Shown: positions 27,311-36,128 of the stretch, piece after piece
Numbering within the stretch: position 1 is the stretch's first letter
Layout: the number at the start of each line of letters is the position of its first letter
Notes under the pieces: model-generated
Told to the model about the DNA's origin: nothing
The model's input: the letters and a program-made list of their open reading frames with translations, nothing else
Databases searched by the model: none
From: Schauerella fraxinea
GTDB taxonomy: Bacteria; Pseudomonadota; Gammaproteobacteria; Burkholderiales; Burkholderiaceae_B
Length of the DNA stretch: 64,000 bases
Assembly: GCA_030849945.1 (NCBI GenBank)
Contig: JAVDKK010000001.1
Coordinates: 1,178,001-1,242,000, forward strand
Direction of reading: 5' to 3'
Made by a program: the position numbers and the translations under genes

Positions 27311-28405
27311 TCAGGTAGATGTGCGCGAGGCGGGTGCGCGCGGCGAATCGGACGCGTCATGTGCCGATGGCGGCACCTCGTGTGACGTGCCCGCGTGATC
27401 GGTCGCTTGCGACGCGTCTTGGCGGGCATGATCTGCCGCCGGCGTATTCGACGCCGAACCGGGCGGCCTGGGCTGGCCCGCCGCGCGGCTGTCGAGCCAC
27501 GCAGCCAGGGCACGCAGGTCGTCGCTCTTCTGGCGCAGCAACGTTTCTCGGTCGGCATCGCTCCAGCGGTAGAAGCCCTCGCCGCTCTTGGCGCCGAGTT
27601 GGCCATCTGCCACTTTCTGTGTGAGCAGGGCAGACGGCGTGGTGCGGTTATCGAGATCGGCGTAGAGATAGCTGGCAATGGCGTGATGCACGTCCAGGCC
27701 ATTGAGGTCGCGCTGCTCGAGCGGGCCGGAAAGCGCCAGGCGAATGCCCAGACTCCACTTCACCACTTCGTCGATGTCTTCGGCGCTAGCGATGCCTTTT
27801 TCGAGCAACGACATCGCTTCGCGCGCCAGCGCGTGCTGGATGCGGTTGGCGATAAAGCCAGGGATGTCCTGCTTGACCAGTACCGGGCGCTTGCCGCCTT
27901 GGCGCAAGAGCGTCATCACGCGTTCGACGGTGCTTGTGCTGGTCGCCGCATTGCGAACCACTTCGACCAGCGGAATCACGTCTGCGGGCATGAAAAAGTG
28001 CGTGCCCACGAAACGATCGGCGCGCTGCGTCGACTGCGCGAGGGTGGTGATCGAAAGACCCGACGTGTTGGTGGCGAAGATCGTGTCGGCCGTGCATACG
28101 GCATCGAGGTCGGCGAAGATCTTTTGCTTGAGCGCGAGGTTTTCAGGCACGGCTTCGATCACGAGTGCGGCAGATGCAGCAGCGTCAAGATCGGCCGCCA
28201 GCACGATGCGATCAGCGGCGTCGCTACGCGCGGCGTCCGCCAAATCCGATAGTCGCATCGCCAATGTGTGCCGGGCGCGCTCAAGGGCGCCGGCCACGGG
28301 GTCGATCAAGGTGACGTCAAGGCCGTGCCGGGCAAACAGGGCGGCGATGCTGCAGCCCATTGCGCCGGCACCCACGATGGCGACGCGCGAAAGGGAAGCG
28401 GTCAT
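27311..28405 (-). CDS. 3-hydroxyacyl-CoA dehydrogenase with low-complexity C-terminal tail
   Basis: A 364-residue NAD-dependent dehydrogenase. The Rossmann loop VAIVGAGAMGCSIAALFARHG is at the start. FVGTHFFMPADVIPLVEVV holds the catalytic His-Glu region, and PGFIANRIQHALAREA starts the C-terminal domain. The catalytic part ends near residue 300 (GEGFYRW). The last roughly 55-60 residues are rich in Ala, Ser, Pro and Asp and look disordered, which is unusual for this family. It oxidises a 3-hydroxyacyl-CoA to the 3-ketoacyl-CoA; chain-length range is unknown. ATG 28405 was chosen because it directly precedes the Rossmann fold. Confidence 0.88.
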   Translation of the reverse strand: MTASLSRVAIVGAGAMGCSIAALFARHGLDVTLIDPVAGALERARHTLAMRLSDLADAARSDAADRIVLAADLDAAASAALVIEAVPENLALKQKIFADLDAVCTADTIFATNTSGLSITTLAQSTQRADRFVGTHFFMPADVIPLVEVVRNAATSTSTVERVMTLLRQGGKRPVLVKQDIPGFIANRIQHALAREAMSLLEKGIASAEDIDEVVKWSLGIRLALSGPLEQRDLNGLDVHHAIASYLYADLDNRTTPSALLTQKVADGQLGAKSGEGFYRWSDADRETLLRQKSDDLRALAAWLDSRAAGQPRPPGSASNTPAADHARQDASQATDHAGTSHEVPPSAHDASDSPRAPASRTST

Positions 28406-28757
28406 AACTGTCTCGTGAATGTTCGCAATACGAACGTGCGTGCGCATTGCGAATGATTATTTTGGGCGATGGTAGCGAGCGGCGATGACGCGATCCAGAA
28501 CGAACATGGCAAAATGTCCATCGGATGGACACATAGACGCGTGGTTTTTCCATGTTTCGATGCGGCAATGCAGCAATTCGGGTGCGGGTGGCCATGGCGA
28601 GCGCGCCGCTCAGCCGCTGGCGCCGCCGCCTGCCGACCCTGATCTTGCGGGAGAGTGACGCGCCATCGAGGCCGCAATGTCGCGTTCATGCAGCGGACGC
28701 TGGAATGAACGCAAACGGTTATGCCGAGTCGCGCGAAAAGGGCGGGACGTTTGGCCT

Positions 28758-31610
28758 TCAGCCCGAGTTGCGCAGCCCTGCGGCGATGCCGTTGATCGTG
28801 AGGTGAATCACACGTTGCTCACGTTCATCCATCGCGCCGCTGCCTTTGGCCTGGCGGCTACGGTGACGGCGGATGAGTTCGATCTGCAAGTAATTGAGCG
28901 GATCGATATAGGCGAAGCGTTCGCGCAGCGAGGCTTGCAATGACGGGTTATCTGCCAGCAATTCGCGTTGCGTCAACAGCTTGAGCACCTTGAGCGTGCG
29001 CGCATGCTCTTGCGAAATGATGCCGAAGATGCGATCGCGAATCGCCTTCTGCGGCACCAGTTGCGCGTAGCCGGCGGCGATCGTGAGATCGGATTTGGCC
29101 AGTACCATTTCCATGTTCGAGAGCATGGTGCGAAATACGGGCCAGTCGCGCGCCATGCTGCGCAGGAGCGCCAGGCGTGCGCGTTGCGTGCCCGGCGCGC
29201 CCTCGGCGCCATGCTCCAGATATTCCTCGATCGCCGATCCCACACCGTACCAGCCCGTCAGCATCAAGCGGCATTGTGCCCACGAAAAGCCCCAAGGGAT
29301 GGCGCGCAGATCCTCGATGCGCTGCCCCTTCTTGCGTGACGCGGGGCGCGAGCCGATATTCAAACCGGCGATCTCGTTGACCGGCGTGGACGAAAAATAA
29401 TATTGCGTGAAGCCCGACGTGTCGTAGACCAGGCCGCGGTACGCCCGTTGCGCGCGCGCCGACATATGCGCCAGCGCCGCGCCGTAACGCGCGAAGTGCA
29501 CCTCTTCCGCATCGCGTGCCGCGCGTTGCGGCACCAGGCTCGTCTCCAAGGTGGCCGCCACCAGCAATTCGAGATGCCAGCGTCCCACCTCGGCATCCTT
29601 GTATTTGCTCTGAATGACTTCGCCTTGCTCGGTGAGCCGGATCTGGCCGTCGACGGTGCCGGGCGGTTGCGCCAGGATGGCGTCGAAGCTCGAACCACCG
29701 CCGCGCCCCACGGAGCCGCCGCGGCCATGGAAGAGACGCAGCTTGACCTTGTGACGGTTGAATACGTCGAGCAGCGCGCGCTCGGCTTCATACAGCGACC
29801 AGTTCGACGTGAGAAAGCCGCCGTCCTTGTTGCTGTCCGAATAGCCCAGCATCACTTCCTGCGCGCCATCCTGCGAGCGCGCAATGCGGCCCCGCACTTC
29901 GGGCAGCCGCAACCACGCTTCCATGATGCCGGGACCATTTTCCAGATCGGGAATGGTTTCGAAAAGCGGCACCACCATCAGCCCGTCGTTGCCGCCATTG
30001 CCTTGAGCATCGGGGGGCGATGTGAGCCCGCCTTCGCGTTGCAGCACCAGCACTTCGAGCAGGTCGCTCAAGGTTTCGGTATGCGACACGATGGCTTGGC
30101 GAATGGCATGTTTGCCGAATCGCGCGCGGGCCGAGGCGGCGGCGCGGAAGATGCCGAGCTCGCGGCGGGTCTCTTCGCTGTATTCGATCCAGGGCGAGGC
30201 AAGCGGGCGGCCCTGTGCCAGTTCGGCGCGCAGCAGGGCCACACGATCGTCTTCGGAAAGCAGGTTGTATTCGAGCGGCTTGCCCTCGTGCTGCATGCCG
30301 GCGCGCGTGAAGAGTTCGGTCAGCGTGCGTTCGTGCACATCCGAACTCTGGCGCAGATCCAGCGTGGCCAGGTGGAAGCCGAACACGGCGACGGCCTGCC
30401 GCAGCCCGCTCAACCGCAGGCGCGCGATGGGTGCGGCATGGTGCGCGGCCAGCGAATCGTCGATGATGGCGAGGTCGTGCGCGAAGGCTTCGGGACCCGG
30501 GTAGGGCTCTGCCGCAGCCGTCGGCCGGCGTGCCGGGCTGCTGCCCGTGAGCACCCGTGCCGTGGCATCCAATCGGGCATACATGCCGACGAGGGCCCGG
30601 CGATACGGCTCATCCTGACGATGCGGCGAGACGTCGCCACCGGCATCGGCCAGCGTTTGCAGCGCATCGTCGGCATCGATCAGCAATGTGCTGATCGACA
30701 ATTCGGCGCCCAGCGCATGCACGTCGGTCAGGTAATGATCGAACAACACCGTAGCCTGGCGCAGCGTGGCGCGATCGAGCGTTTCGGCGTCGACGTTGGG
30801 ATTGCCATCGCGATCGCCGCCGATCCAGCTGCCCATGCGCAGGAAGGGCGCAAGCGGGGCGGGCGGTTGTGCAAACGGCGCCGGCGTGTCGCGTTCGAGC
30901 AGGCGCGACATGTCGGCATACAGGCGCGGCACCACCGTGAGAAAGGTGCTGCGGTAATACGACAGCGCATTCTCGATCTCGTCCGCCACGGTAAGCCGCT
31001 CGTAGCGCAGCATTCGCGTCTGCCACAACGTGGCGATGCGCCCCAGCAGATTGCGCTGCAGTTCGGCGGCCTCATCGGGCGTCAACTCGCGATCGTGCTG
31101 CATGAGCGCCGCCGCGATTTCGCGGTGTACGTCGAGCGTACTCTTGCGTTGTACTTCGGTGGGGTGCGCGGTGAGCACCGGCATGACGAGCGCGTCATCC
31201 ACCCATTTGCGTACGCGGGCCGTGCCTACGCCCTGCGCTTTCAGCATGCTCAAGGCATCGCGCAGGCTGCCGCGCGTGGGCGTATCGTCAGCCAGCGCAC
31301 GTTCGCGTTGCCGGCGGTTCTGGTCGCGATCTTCGGCGATGTTGGACAGATGAAGAAAATAGCTGAACGCGCGCGCCACCGAGTTGGCGTCATGCCCTTT
31401 CAGCGTTCGAACCTGCTTGGCAATCGCCTCGCCGTCGTGCGGCGCATCGGCGCGCCGCAGGCTGACGGCATGCCGCCGCAACGCCTCGATTGTGTCGTAG
31501 ATCCGTTTGCCCTCGCACGCCTGAATGACCTCGCCGAGCAATCGCCCGAGCAGTCGAATGTCATTACGCATGGGTTCGAGGGAGGCTGACTTCGGGCGCA
31601 CAGCAGACAT
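28758..31610 (-). CDS. ppc: Phosphoenolpyruvate carboxylase
   Basis: A 950-residue cytosolic enzyme making oxaloacetate from PEP and bicarbonate, replenishing the TCA cycle. The catalytic signatures are all present: VLTAHPTEVQRKSTLD with the essential His, YSDSNKDGGFLTSNW, and the mobile loop FHGRGGSVGRGGG. The C-terminus VIHLTINGIAAGLRNSG is close to the family's RNTG end. ATG 31610 gives a normal length; an in-frame upstream start would add 39 basic residues without similarity. Confidence 0.97.
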   Translation of the reverse strand: MSAVRPKSASLEPMRNDIRLLGRLLGEVIQACEGKRIYDTIEALRRHAVSLRRADAPHDGEAIAKQVRTLKGHDANSVARAFSYFLHLSNIAEDRDQNRRQRERALADDTPTRGSLRDALSMLKAQGVGTARVRKWVDDALVMPVLTAHPTEVQRKSTLDVHREIAAALMQHDRELTPDEAAELQRNLLGRIATLWQTRMLRYERLTVADEIENALSYYRSTFLTVVPRLYADMSRLLERDTPAPFAQPPAPLAPFLRMGSWIGGDRDGNPNVDAETLDRATLRQATVLFDHYLTDVHALGAELSISTLLIDADDALQTLADAGGDVSPHRQDEPYRRALVGMYARLDATARVLTGSSPARRPTAAAEPYPGPEAFAHDLAIIDDSLAAHHAAPIARLRLSGLRQAVAVFGFHLATLDLRQSSDVHERTLTELFTRAGMQHEGKPLEYNLLSEDDRVALLRAELAQGRPLASPWIEYSEETRRELGIFRAAASARARFGKHAIRQAIVSHTETLSDLLEVLVLQREGGLTSPPDAQGNGGNDGLMVVPLFETIPDLENGPGIMEAWLRLPEVRGRIARSQDGAQEVMLGYSDSNKDGGFLTSNWSLYEAERALLDVFNRHKVKLRLFHGRGGSVGRGGGSSFDAILAQPPGTVDGQIRLTEQGEVIQSKYKDAEVGRWHLELLVAATLETSLVPQRAARDAEEVHFARYGAALAHMSARAQRAYRGLVYDTSGFTQYYFSSTPVNEIAGLNIGSRPASRKKGQRIEDLRAIPWGFSWAQCRLMLTGWYGVGSAIEEYLEHGAEGAPGTQRARLALLRSMARDWPVFRTMLSNMEMVLAKSDLTIAAGYAQLVPQKAIRDRIFGIISQEHARTLKVLKLLTQRELLADNPSLQASLRERFAYIDPLNYLQIELIRRHRSRQAKGSGAMDEREQRVIHLTINGIAAGLRNSG

Positions 31611-31717
31611 GAAAGGAATTCCAAGGTCGGGTGTTGCAGGGAAAATCCATTGTACGCACGGGTGCGCGTCGTGACACAGGGCCCTGCAGGCGTATTCGCG
31701 CCGACGCCGGAGTCTTG

Positions 31718-31763
31718 GGGTGTGCACGTTGAAAGTCGCTGGGTGTACGTTAAAGTTCGCCTT
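31718..31763. repeat. 23-bp imperfect direct repeat upstream of queC
   Basis: Two adjacent 23-base copies share GGGTGT, ACGTT and AAGT blocks. They lie 30-75 bases before the queC start. A preQ1 riboswitch was looked for here but its loop and pseudoknot pattern was not recognised. Confidence 0.4.
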
Positions 31764-31792
31764 TATCTCCCTGTCGCCGTCTGCTCAACGAT

Positions 31793-32515
31793 ATGTCTGT
31801 CTTGCCTTCCACTCGCCGCGCGCTCGTCCTGTTTTCGGGCGGCCAGGATTCGACCACCTGCCTCGCCTGGGCGCTCAATCGCTATGCGCGCGTCGAGACG
31901 GTCGCGTTCGACTACGGCCAACGCCATCGCATCGAACTCGATGCCCGCCTGAAAGTGCGTGCTGCCATTGTGGCGCAGTATCCGCACTGGGCTGAGCGGT
32001 TGGGGGAGGATCACCTGCTGGATCTGTCGGTACTGGGTGAGATCGGCGGCACGGCGATGACCGAAGATCGCGCCATCGAAATGCAGGCCAACGGGTTGCC
32101 TAATACTTTCGTGCCGGGCCGCAACTTGATGTTCCTGACCTTGGCTGCCGCGCTGGGCTACCGGCGCCAGATCGACGTGCTCGTGGGCGGGATGTGCGAG
32201 ACCGATTTTTCAGGCTATCCGGATTGCCGCGACGACACAATCAAGGCGCAGCAAGTGGCCTTGGGGCTGGGTCTGGGCGCCCGGCTCACGATCGAGACGC
32301 CGTTGATGTGGATCGACAAAGCCGAGACCTGGGCGCTGGCCGAGCAACTCGGCGGCCAGGCGCTGGTGGACATCGTGGTTGAGGACAGCCACACCTGCTA
32401 TCTGGGCGAGCGCGGTGCGCGCCACGCCTGGGGCTACGGATGCGCGCATTGCCCCGCGTGCGCACTGCGCGCAGCAGGGTGGGCGCGCTGGCAGGCGGCC
32501 AAGTCGACCGCCTGA
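31793..32515 (+). CDS. queC: 7-cyano-7-deazaguanine synthase
   Basis: A 240-residue enzyme converting 7-carboxy-7-deazaguanine to preQ0 in queuosine biosynthesis, using ATP and ammonia. The PP-loop ATP motif is SGGQDSTT (residues 15-22). FDYGQRHRIELD and FVPGRNLMFLTLAAA are family blocks, and the zinc cysteines are in TCYLGERG and YGCAHCPACALR. No other queuosine gene is adjacent. It is divergent from ppc. Confidence 0.95.
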   Translation: MSVLPSTRRALVLFSGGQDSTTCLAWALNRYARVETVAFDYGQRHRIELDARLKVRAAIVAQYPHWAERLGEDHLLDLSVLGEIGGTAMTEDRAIEMQANGLPNTFVPGRNLMFLTLAAALGYRRQIDVLVGGMCETDFSGYPDCRDDTIKAQQVALGLGLGARLTIETPLMWIDKAETWALAEQLGGQALVDIVVEDSHTCYLGERGARHAWGYGCAHCPACALRAAGWARWQAAKSTA

Positions 32516-32580
32516 CGTTCGACGTTTGACGCCTGACGCTCAACGAGCGAGGCGTGATGATCGACGGTAACGCTCGGGGA

Positions 32581-33144
32581 TCAACGATCCCGCGAGTACA
32601 CCCGCACGGCACGATTGCCCGCTTCACGACCATCGGCCACGCTATCGGCCTGCGCCTTGGCGAATGCGCGGCGCTCGGCCTCCGCTTCGTCGACCGTGAA
32701 CGGCACGGCCGCGCGATCGAAGCCGGTGTGGCCATCCGCTTCCCAATGCTCGGCTTGTTGCTCGATGTCGATGGCACCGGCCCGTTGAAGCACGGTAGTC
32801 GCTGTTTGCAATTGCGCCTCGTCGGCGACTTCCACGATCACCAGCGCGCCGCCGCGGCGCATGGCTTCGTGATAATGGCCGGTTTCTTCAGAACGATCGT
32901 CGGGGCCAAACATGTTGGCGAAAAAGTGTTCGATGCTTTCGAGCACGCTGCGCTCGGGATGCGCATGGGCATCGGCTTCCGCATCGGTCGAGCCGGGTTC
33001 GCGCGGGGCGACCTCGTGTGATGTGGTGGCGGCGCGCGCATGTACTTCGATATGTTCGATGTGAATGCCGGCATACACCAGCGCGGCCGAAGTTTCGTTC
33101 GCACGGTCATACGAATCGAATACGCCGATAACGGTTTGGGCCAT
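32581..33144 (-). CDS. General-stress-protein-like (YflT-domain) protein
   Basis: A 187-residue cytosolic protein. The N-terminal TVIGVFDSYDRANETSAALV matches the heat-induced stress protein YflT domain, an alpha/beta module without known catalysis. A His- and Asp-rich linker, a second alpha/beta segment (GGALVIVEVADEAQLQTA) and a charged C-terminus follow. ATG 33144 is chosen because the domain starts directly after it. The function is unknown; a stress-related role is inferred from the domain name only. Confidence 0.7.
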   Translation of the reverse strand: MAQTVIGVFDSYDRANETSAALVYAGIHIEHIEVHARAATTSHEVAPREPGSTDAEADAHAHPERSVLESIEHFFANMFGPDDRSEETGHYHEAMRRGGALVIVEVADEAQLQTATTVLQRAGAIDIEQQAEHWEADGHTGFDRAAVPFTVDEAEAERRAFAKAQADSVADGREAGNRAVRVYSRDR

Positions 33145-33274
33145 GGTCGTTCTCCAAGTATCGACGGATGAGGGCAGCGGGCAAAGCAGGTGGCATGCCT
33201 GCTGCGTCAAGCGCTAGCGTAGCGCGCATTGCGCAATCAGGGAAAACTTCTCTCCAGCGTGCCGACTTGCCGCT

Positions 33275-33394
33275 TGCTCAGCGCCCGGTGATCACGTTCA
33301 GCGCACCCTCACGATGTTTGGTGGATAGTCATGACGTTCAGCGCACCGTCATGATGTTCGGCGCATGGCCATCTCGCTCAGCGCACGATCATGT
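33275..33394. repeat. 20-bp tandem repeat, six units
   Basis: Six contiguous 20-bp units begin at 33275, 33295, 33315, 33335, 33355 and 33375. The consensus is close to CGTTCAGCGCACCGTCATGA. The third unit is the most diverged. The last unit runs into the end of the acetyltransferase gene (stop at 33389). Twenty is not a multiple of three and no gene reads through the array. Confidence 0.8.
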
Positions 33395-33979
33395 TGCCCG
33401 GTCGGGCGGTGTCGTATCGCCTGTGCCCAAGTCGCGCTGCATTAGCACCGTATCCAGCCAGCGTCCGAATTTGAATCCAACGGATTGCAGGGTGCCTGCC
33501 GTGCGAAAGCCGTGGCGGGCATGCAGCGCGAGCGAGCCCGCGTTGCCGCTGTCGCCCACGTTGGCGATCAACTGGCGCCACCCGCCGGCTTCGCATCGGT
33601 GAATGACCTCGGCCAGCAACAGGCTGCCGACGCCGCGCCCGGTCATGCCGGGCTTGATATACACCGAGTCTTCCGCCGTATGCCGGTAGGCCGGACGCGG
33701 CCGGTAATGCGTGGCGTAGGCGAAGCCGACGATCTCGCCGGCGCTTTCTGCGACCAGATAGGGCAGGCCGAGGCCGAGCACATTCGCGCGGCGCTGCGCC
33801 ATCTCGGCGATCGATGGCGGCTCGGTTTCGAATGACCCCGTGCCGTGCAGCACATGGTGCGCGTAGATCGCCTTGATCGCGGGCAGGTCGGCGTCAGTGG
33901 CGTCGCGCACGCGCGGTGCGTTTCCAGGGGACGACGCATCATGCGGCGTGGCTGCGTTGTTGGGATCGGCGCACATCAT
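33389..33979 (-). CDS. GNAT acetyltransferase, phosphinothricin acetyltransferase-like
   Basis: A 196-residue GNAT protein of the Pat/bar group, whose members acetylate the amino group of phosphinothricin, methionine sulfoximine or related compounds. Signatures are VRDATDADLPAIKAIYAHHV, GTGSFETEPPS, YRPRPAYRHTAEDSVYI, and the acetyl-CoA loop GRGVGSLLLAEVI. HARHGFRTAGTLQSVGFKFG near the end is highly typical. The first 20 residues are poorly conserved and the start is uncertain. The last codons overlap a 20-bp tandem repeat. Confidence 0.88.
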   Translation of the reverse strand: MMCADPNNAATPHDASSPGNAPRVRDATDADLPAIKAIYAHHVLHGTGSFETEPPSIAEMAQRRANVLGLGLPYLVAESAGEIVGFAYATHYRPRPAYRHTAEDSVYIKPGMTGRGVGSLLLAEVIHRCEAGGWRQLIANVGDSGNAGSLALHARHGFRTAGTLQSVGFKFGRWLDTVLMQRDLGTGDTTPPDRAT

Positions 33980-34193
33980 GATTGAAGTTGGAGGCGATTG
34001 AGAAAGAGGAAGGTGGATGTCGGGTGAGCAAGCAACGTCACAGACAACTAAACAGGGGAGCGAAGAAGGGATCCCGAAAAGCGCGCTGTAAAACGGAAGC
34101 CGACCGTCATTTCAAGGCCGATGTGCGTCCGGCGTCAAGCCGCACTATCATGTCGGGTTTTCCACCCGCGACTTTCCCGCTTCTCAGACCATC

Positions 34194-36056
34194 ATGCCGC
34201 ACTATCGATCACGCACGACTACCCATGGCCGCAACATGGCCGGCGCCCGCGCTCTCTGGCGCGCCACCGGCATGACGGACGGCGACTTCGGCAAACCGAT
34301 CATTGCCGTGGTCAATTCGTTCACCCAATTCGTACCGGGCCACGTGCATCTGCGCGACCTGGGCGCGTTGGTGGCCAAGCAGATCGAAGCGGCCGGCGGC
34401 GTAGCCAAGGAATTCAACACCATCGCCGTGGACGACGGCATCGCGATGGGGCACGGCGGCATGCTGTACTCGTTGCCCTCGCGCGAACTCATCGCCGATT
34501 CGGTCGAGTACATGGTCAATGCGCATTGCGCCGACGCCATGGTGTGCATCTCGAACTGCGACAAGATCACCCCGGGCATGTTGATGGCCGCCATGCGCCT
34601 GAACATTCCCGTCGTGTTCGTGTCGGGCGGCCCGATGGAGGCCGGCAAGGTCAAGTCGCCCGTCGACGGCCACGTGATCGCCAAAATCGATCTGATCGAC
34701 GCCATGATCAAGGCCGCCGACCCCAAGGTCAGCGATGCCGAGGTCGAAGCGGTCGAACGCAGCGCCTGCCCCACGTGCGGTTCCTGTTCCGGTATGTTCA
34801 CGGCCAATTCGATGAACTGCCTGACCGAAGCGTTGGGCCTGGCATTGCCGGGTAACGGCACGATCGTGGCCACGCACGCCTGGCGCCGCGGATTGTTCGA
34901 ACGCGCAGGCTCGCTGGTCGTGGAGTTGTGCAAACGCTATTACGAGCAGGACGACGCGTCGGTATTGCCGCGCAATATCGCATCGCGCTCGGCATTCGAA
35001 AACGCGATGACGCTGGACGTGGCGATGGGCGGCTCGACCAATACCGTGCTGCATTTGCTGGCGGCGGCGCAAGAAGCGGGTGTGGACTTCACCATGTCCG
35101 ACATCGATCGCATTTCGCGCAACGTGCCTTGCCTGTGCAAAGCTGCGCCGCTCACCGACAAGTTCCATATCGAAGACGTGCATCGCGCCGGCGGCGTGAT
35201 TGGCATCCTGGGCGAACTTGGTCGTGCCGGCTTGCTCGATCTGGAAACAGGCAACGTGCACAGCGGCACGCTGGGTGGCGCGATCGCCGCTTGGGACATC
35301 AACGGCGGCGCCGGCGAAGCCGCGCAGAAGTTTTATCGTGCGGCGCCTGGCGGCGTGCCCACGCAGGTTGCGTTCAGTCAGGATCAAACGTTCCTCACGC
35401 TCGATCTCGACCGCAAGGAAGGCTGCATCCGCAGCGTGCCCAACGCGTATTCGAAAGATGGCGGCCTGGCTGTGCTGTACGGCAATATCGCCGAAAAGGG
35501 CTGCATCGTGAAAACCGCCGGCGTGGACGAAAGCCAGTGGGTGTTCAGCGGTCGTGCGCGGGTATTCGAAAGCCAGGACGACGCAGTGGAAGCCATTCTG
35601 GGCGACGTGGTGCAGCCGGGTGACGTGGTCATCATTCGCTATGAAGGCCCAAAGGGTGGCCCCGGCATGCAGGAGATGCTGTATCCCACGTCGTATCTCA
35701 AGTCCAAGGGCTTGGGCAAGCAATGCGCGTTGTTTACCGACGGGCGTTTCTCCGGCGGTTCGTCGGGCCTGGTGATCGGTCACGCCTCCCCGGAAGCGGC
35801 CGAAGGCGGCACGATCGGGCTGGTGGAAGATGGCGATGCCATCGATATCGACATCCCCAACCGCCGCATCGCATTGGGCGTGGACGACGCCACGTTGGCG
35901 GCGCGCCGGGCAGCGATGGTGGCGCGCGGTGCCGATGCGTGGCAGCCGATCGGTCGTGAGCGCTATGTGTCGCAAGCGTTGCAGGCGTATGCCGCATTGG
36001 CCACCAGTGCCGATCGCGGTGCCGTGCGCGACGTGTCGCAACTCAAACGCCGATAG
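34194..36056 (+). CDS. ilvD: Dihydroxy-acid dehydratase
   Basis: A 620-residue Fe-S enzyme of valine, isoleucine and pantothenate biosynthesis that dehydrates 2,3-dihydroxyisovalerate and the methylvalerate homologue. The start MPHYRSRTTTHGRNMAGARA is typical of IlvD. Cluster ligands are expected at Cys122 in SNCDKITPGM and in SACPTCGSCSGMF. GRFSGGSSGLVIGHASPEA near the C-terminus is the family's second signature. The 214-base upstream region shows no attenuator or leader peptide that I could support. A strong terminator follows. Confidence 0.97.
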   Translation: MPHYRSRTTTHGRNMAGARALWRATGMTDGDFGKPIIAVVNSFTQFVPGHVHLRDLGALVAKQIEAAGGVAKEFNTIAVDDGIAMGHGGMLYSLPSRELIADSVEYMVNAHCADAMVCISNCDKITPGMLMAAMRLNIPVVFVSGGPMEAGKVKSPVDGHVIAKIDLIDAMIKAADPKVSDAEVEAVERSACPTCGSCSGMFTANSMNCLTEALGLALPGNGTIVATHAWRRGLFERAGSLVVELCKRYYEQDDASVLPRNIASRSAFENAMTLDVAMGGSTNTVLHLLAAAQEAGVDFTMSDIDRISRNVPCLCKAAPLTDKFHIEDVHRAGGVIGILGELGRAGLLDLETGNVHSGTLGGAIAAWDINGGAGEAAQKFYRAAPGGVPTQVAFSQDQTFLTLDLDRKEGCIRSVPNAYSKDGGLAVLYGNIAEKGCIVKTAGVDESQWVFSGRARVFESQDDAVEAILGDVVQPGDVVIIRYEGPKGGPGMQEMLYPTSYLKSKGLGKQCALFTDGRFSGGSSGLVIGHASPEAAEGGTIGLVEDGDAIDIDIPNRRIALGVDDATLAARRAAMVARGADAWQPIGRERYVSQALQAYAALATSADRGAVRDVSQLKRR

Positions 36057-36097
36057 ATTGCGGCGGGGCCGCACGGCGCCCGCGGATGCATGCGAAC

Positions 36098-36126
36098 AAA
36101 AGGGTGGCCATGCGCCACCCTTTTTT
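36098..36126. terminator. Bidirectional terminator between ilvD and the TonB receptor gene
   Basis: AAAAGGGTGGC and GCCACCCTTTT pair as an 11-bp stem with a five-base loop. The T-run serves ilvD on the plus strand, and the A-run becomes a T-run for the convergent receptor gene ending at 36129. Confidence 0.9.
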
Positions 36127-36128
36127 CA

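Noticed and set aside
29403..31589. Long open frame antisense to ppc
   Set aside because: Same cause: the sense strand carries an unmistakable PEP carboxylase, and the antisense product has no recognisable domain.
31611..31792. preQ1 riboswitch upstream of queC
   Set aside because: The C-rich loop and A-rich tail of preQ1-I were not recognised; only an imperfect direct repeat is visible.
34209..36074. Long open frame antisense to ilvD
   Set aside because: The sense strand is a complete dihydroxy-acid dehydratase; the antisense composition is typical of a shadow frame.
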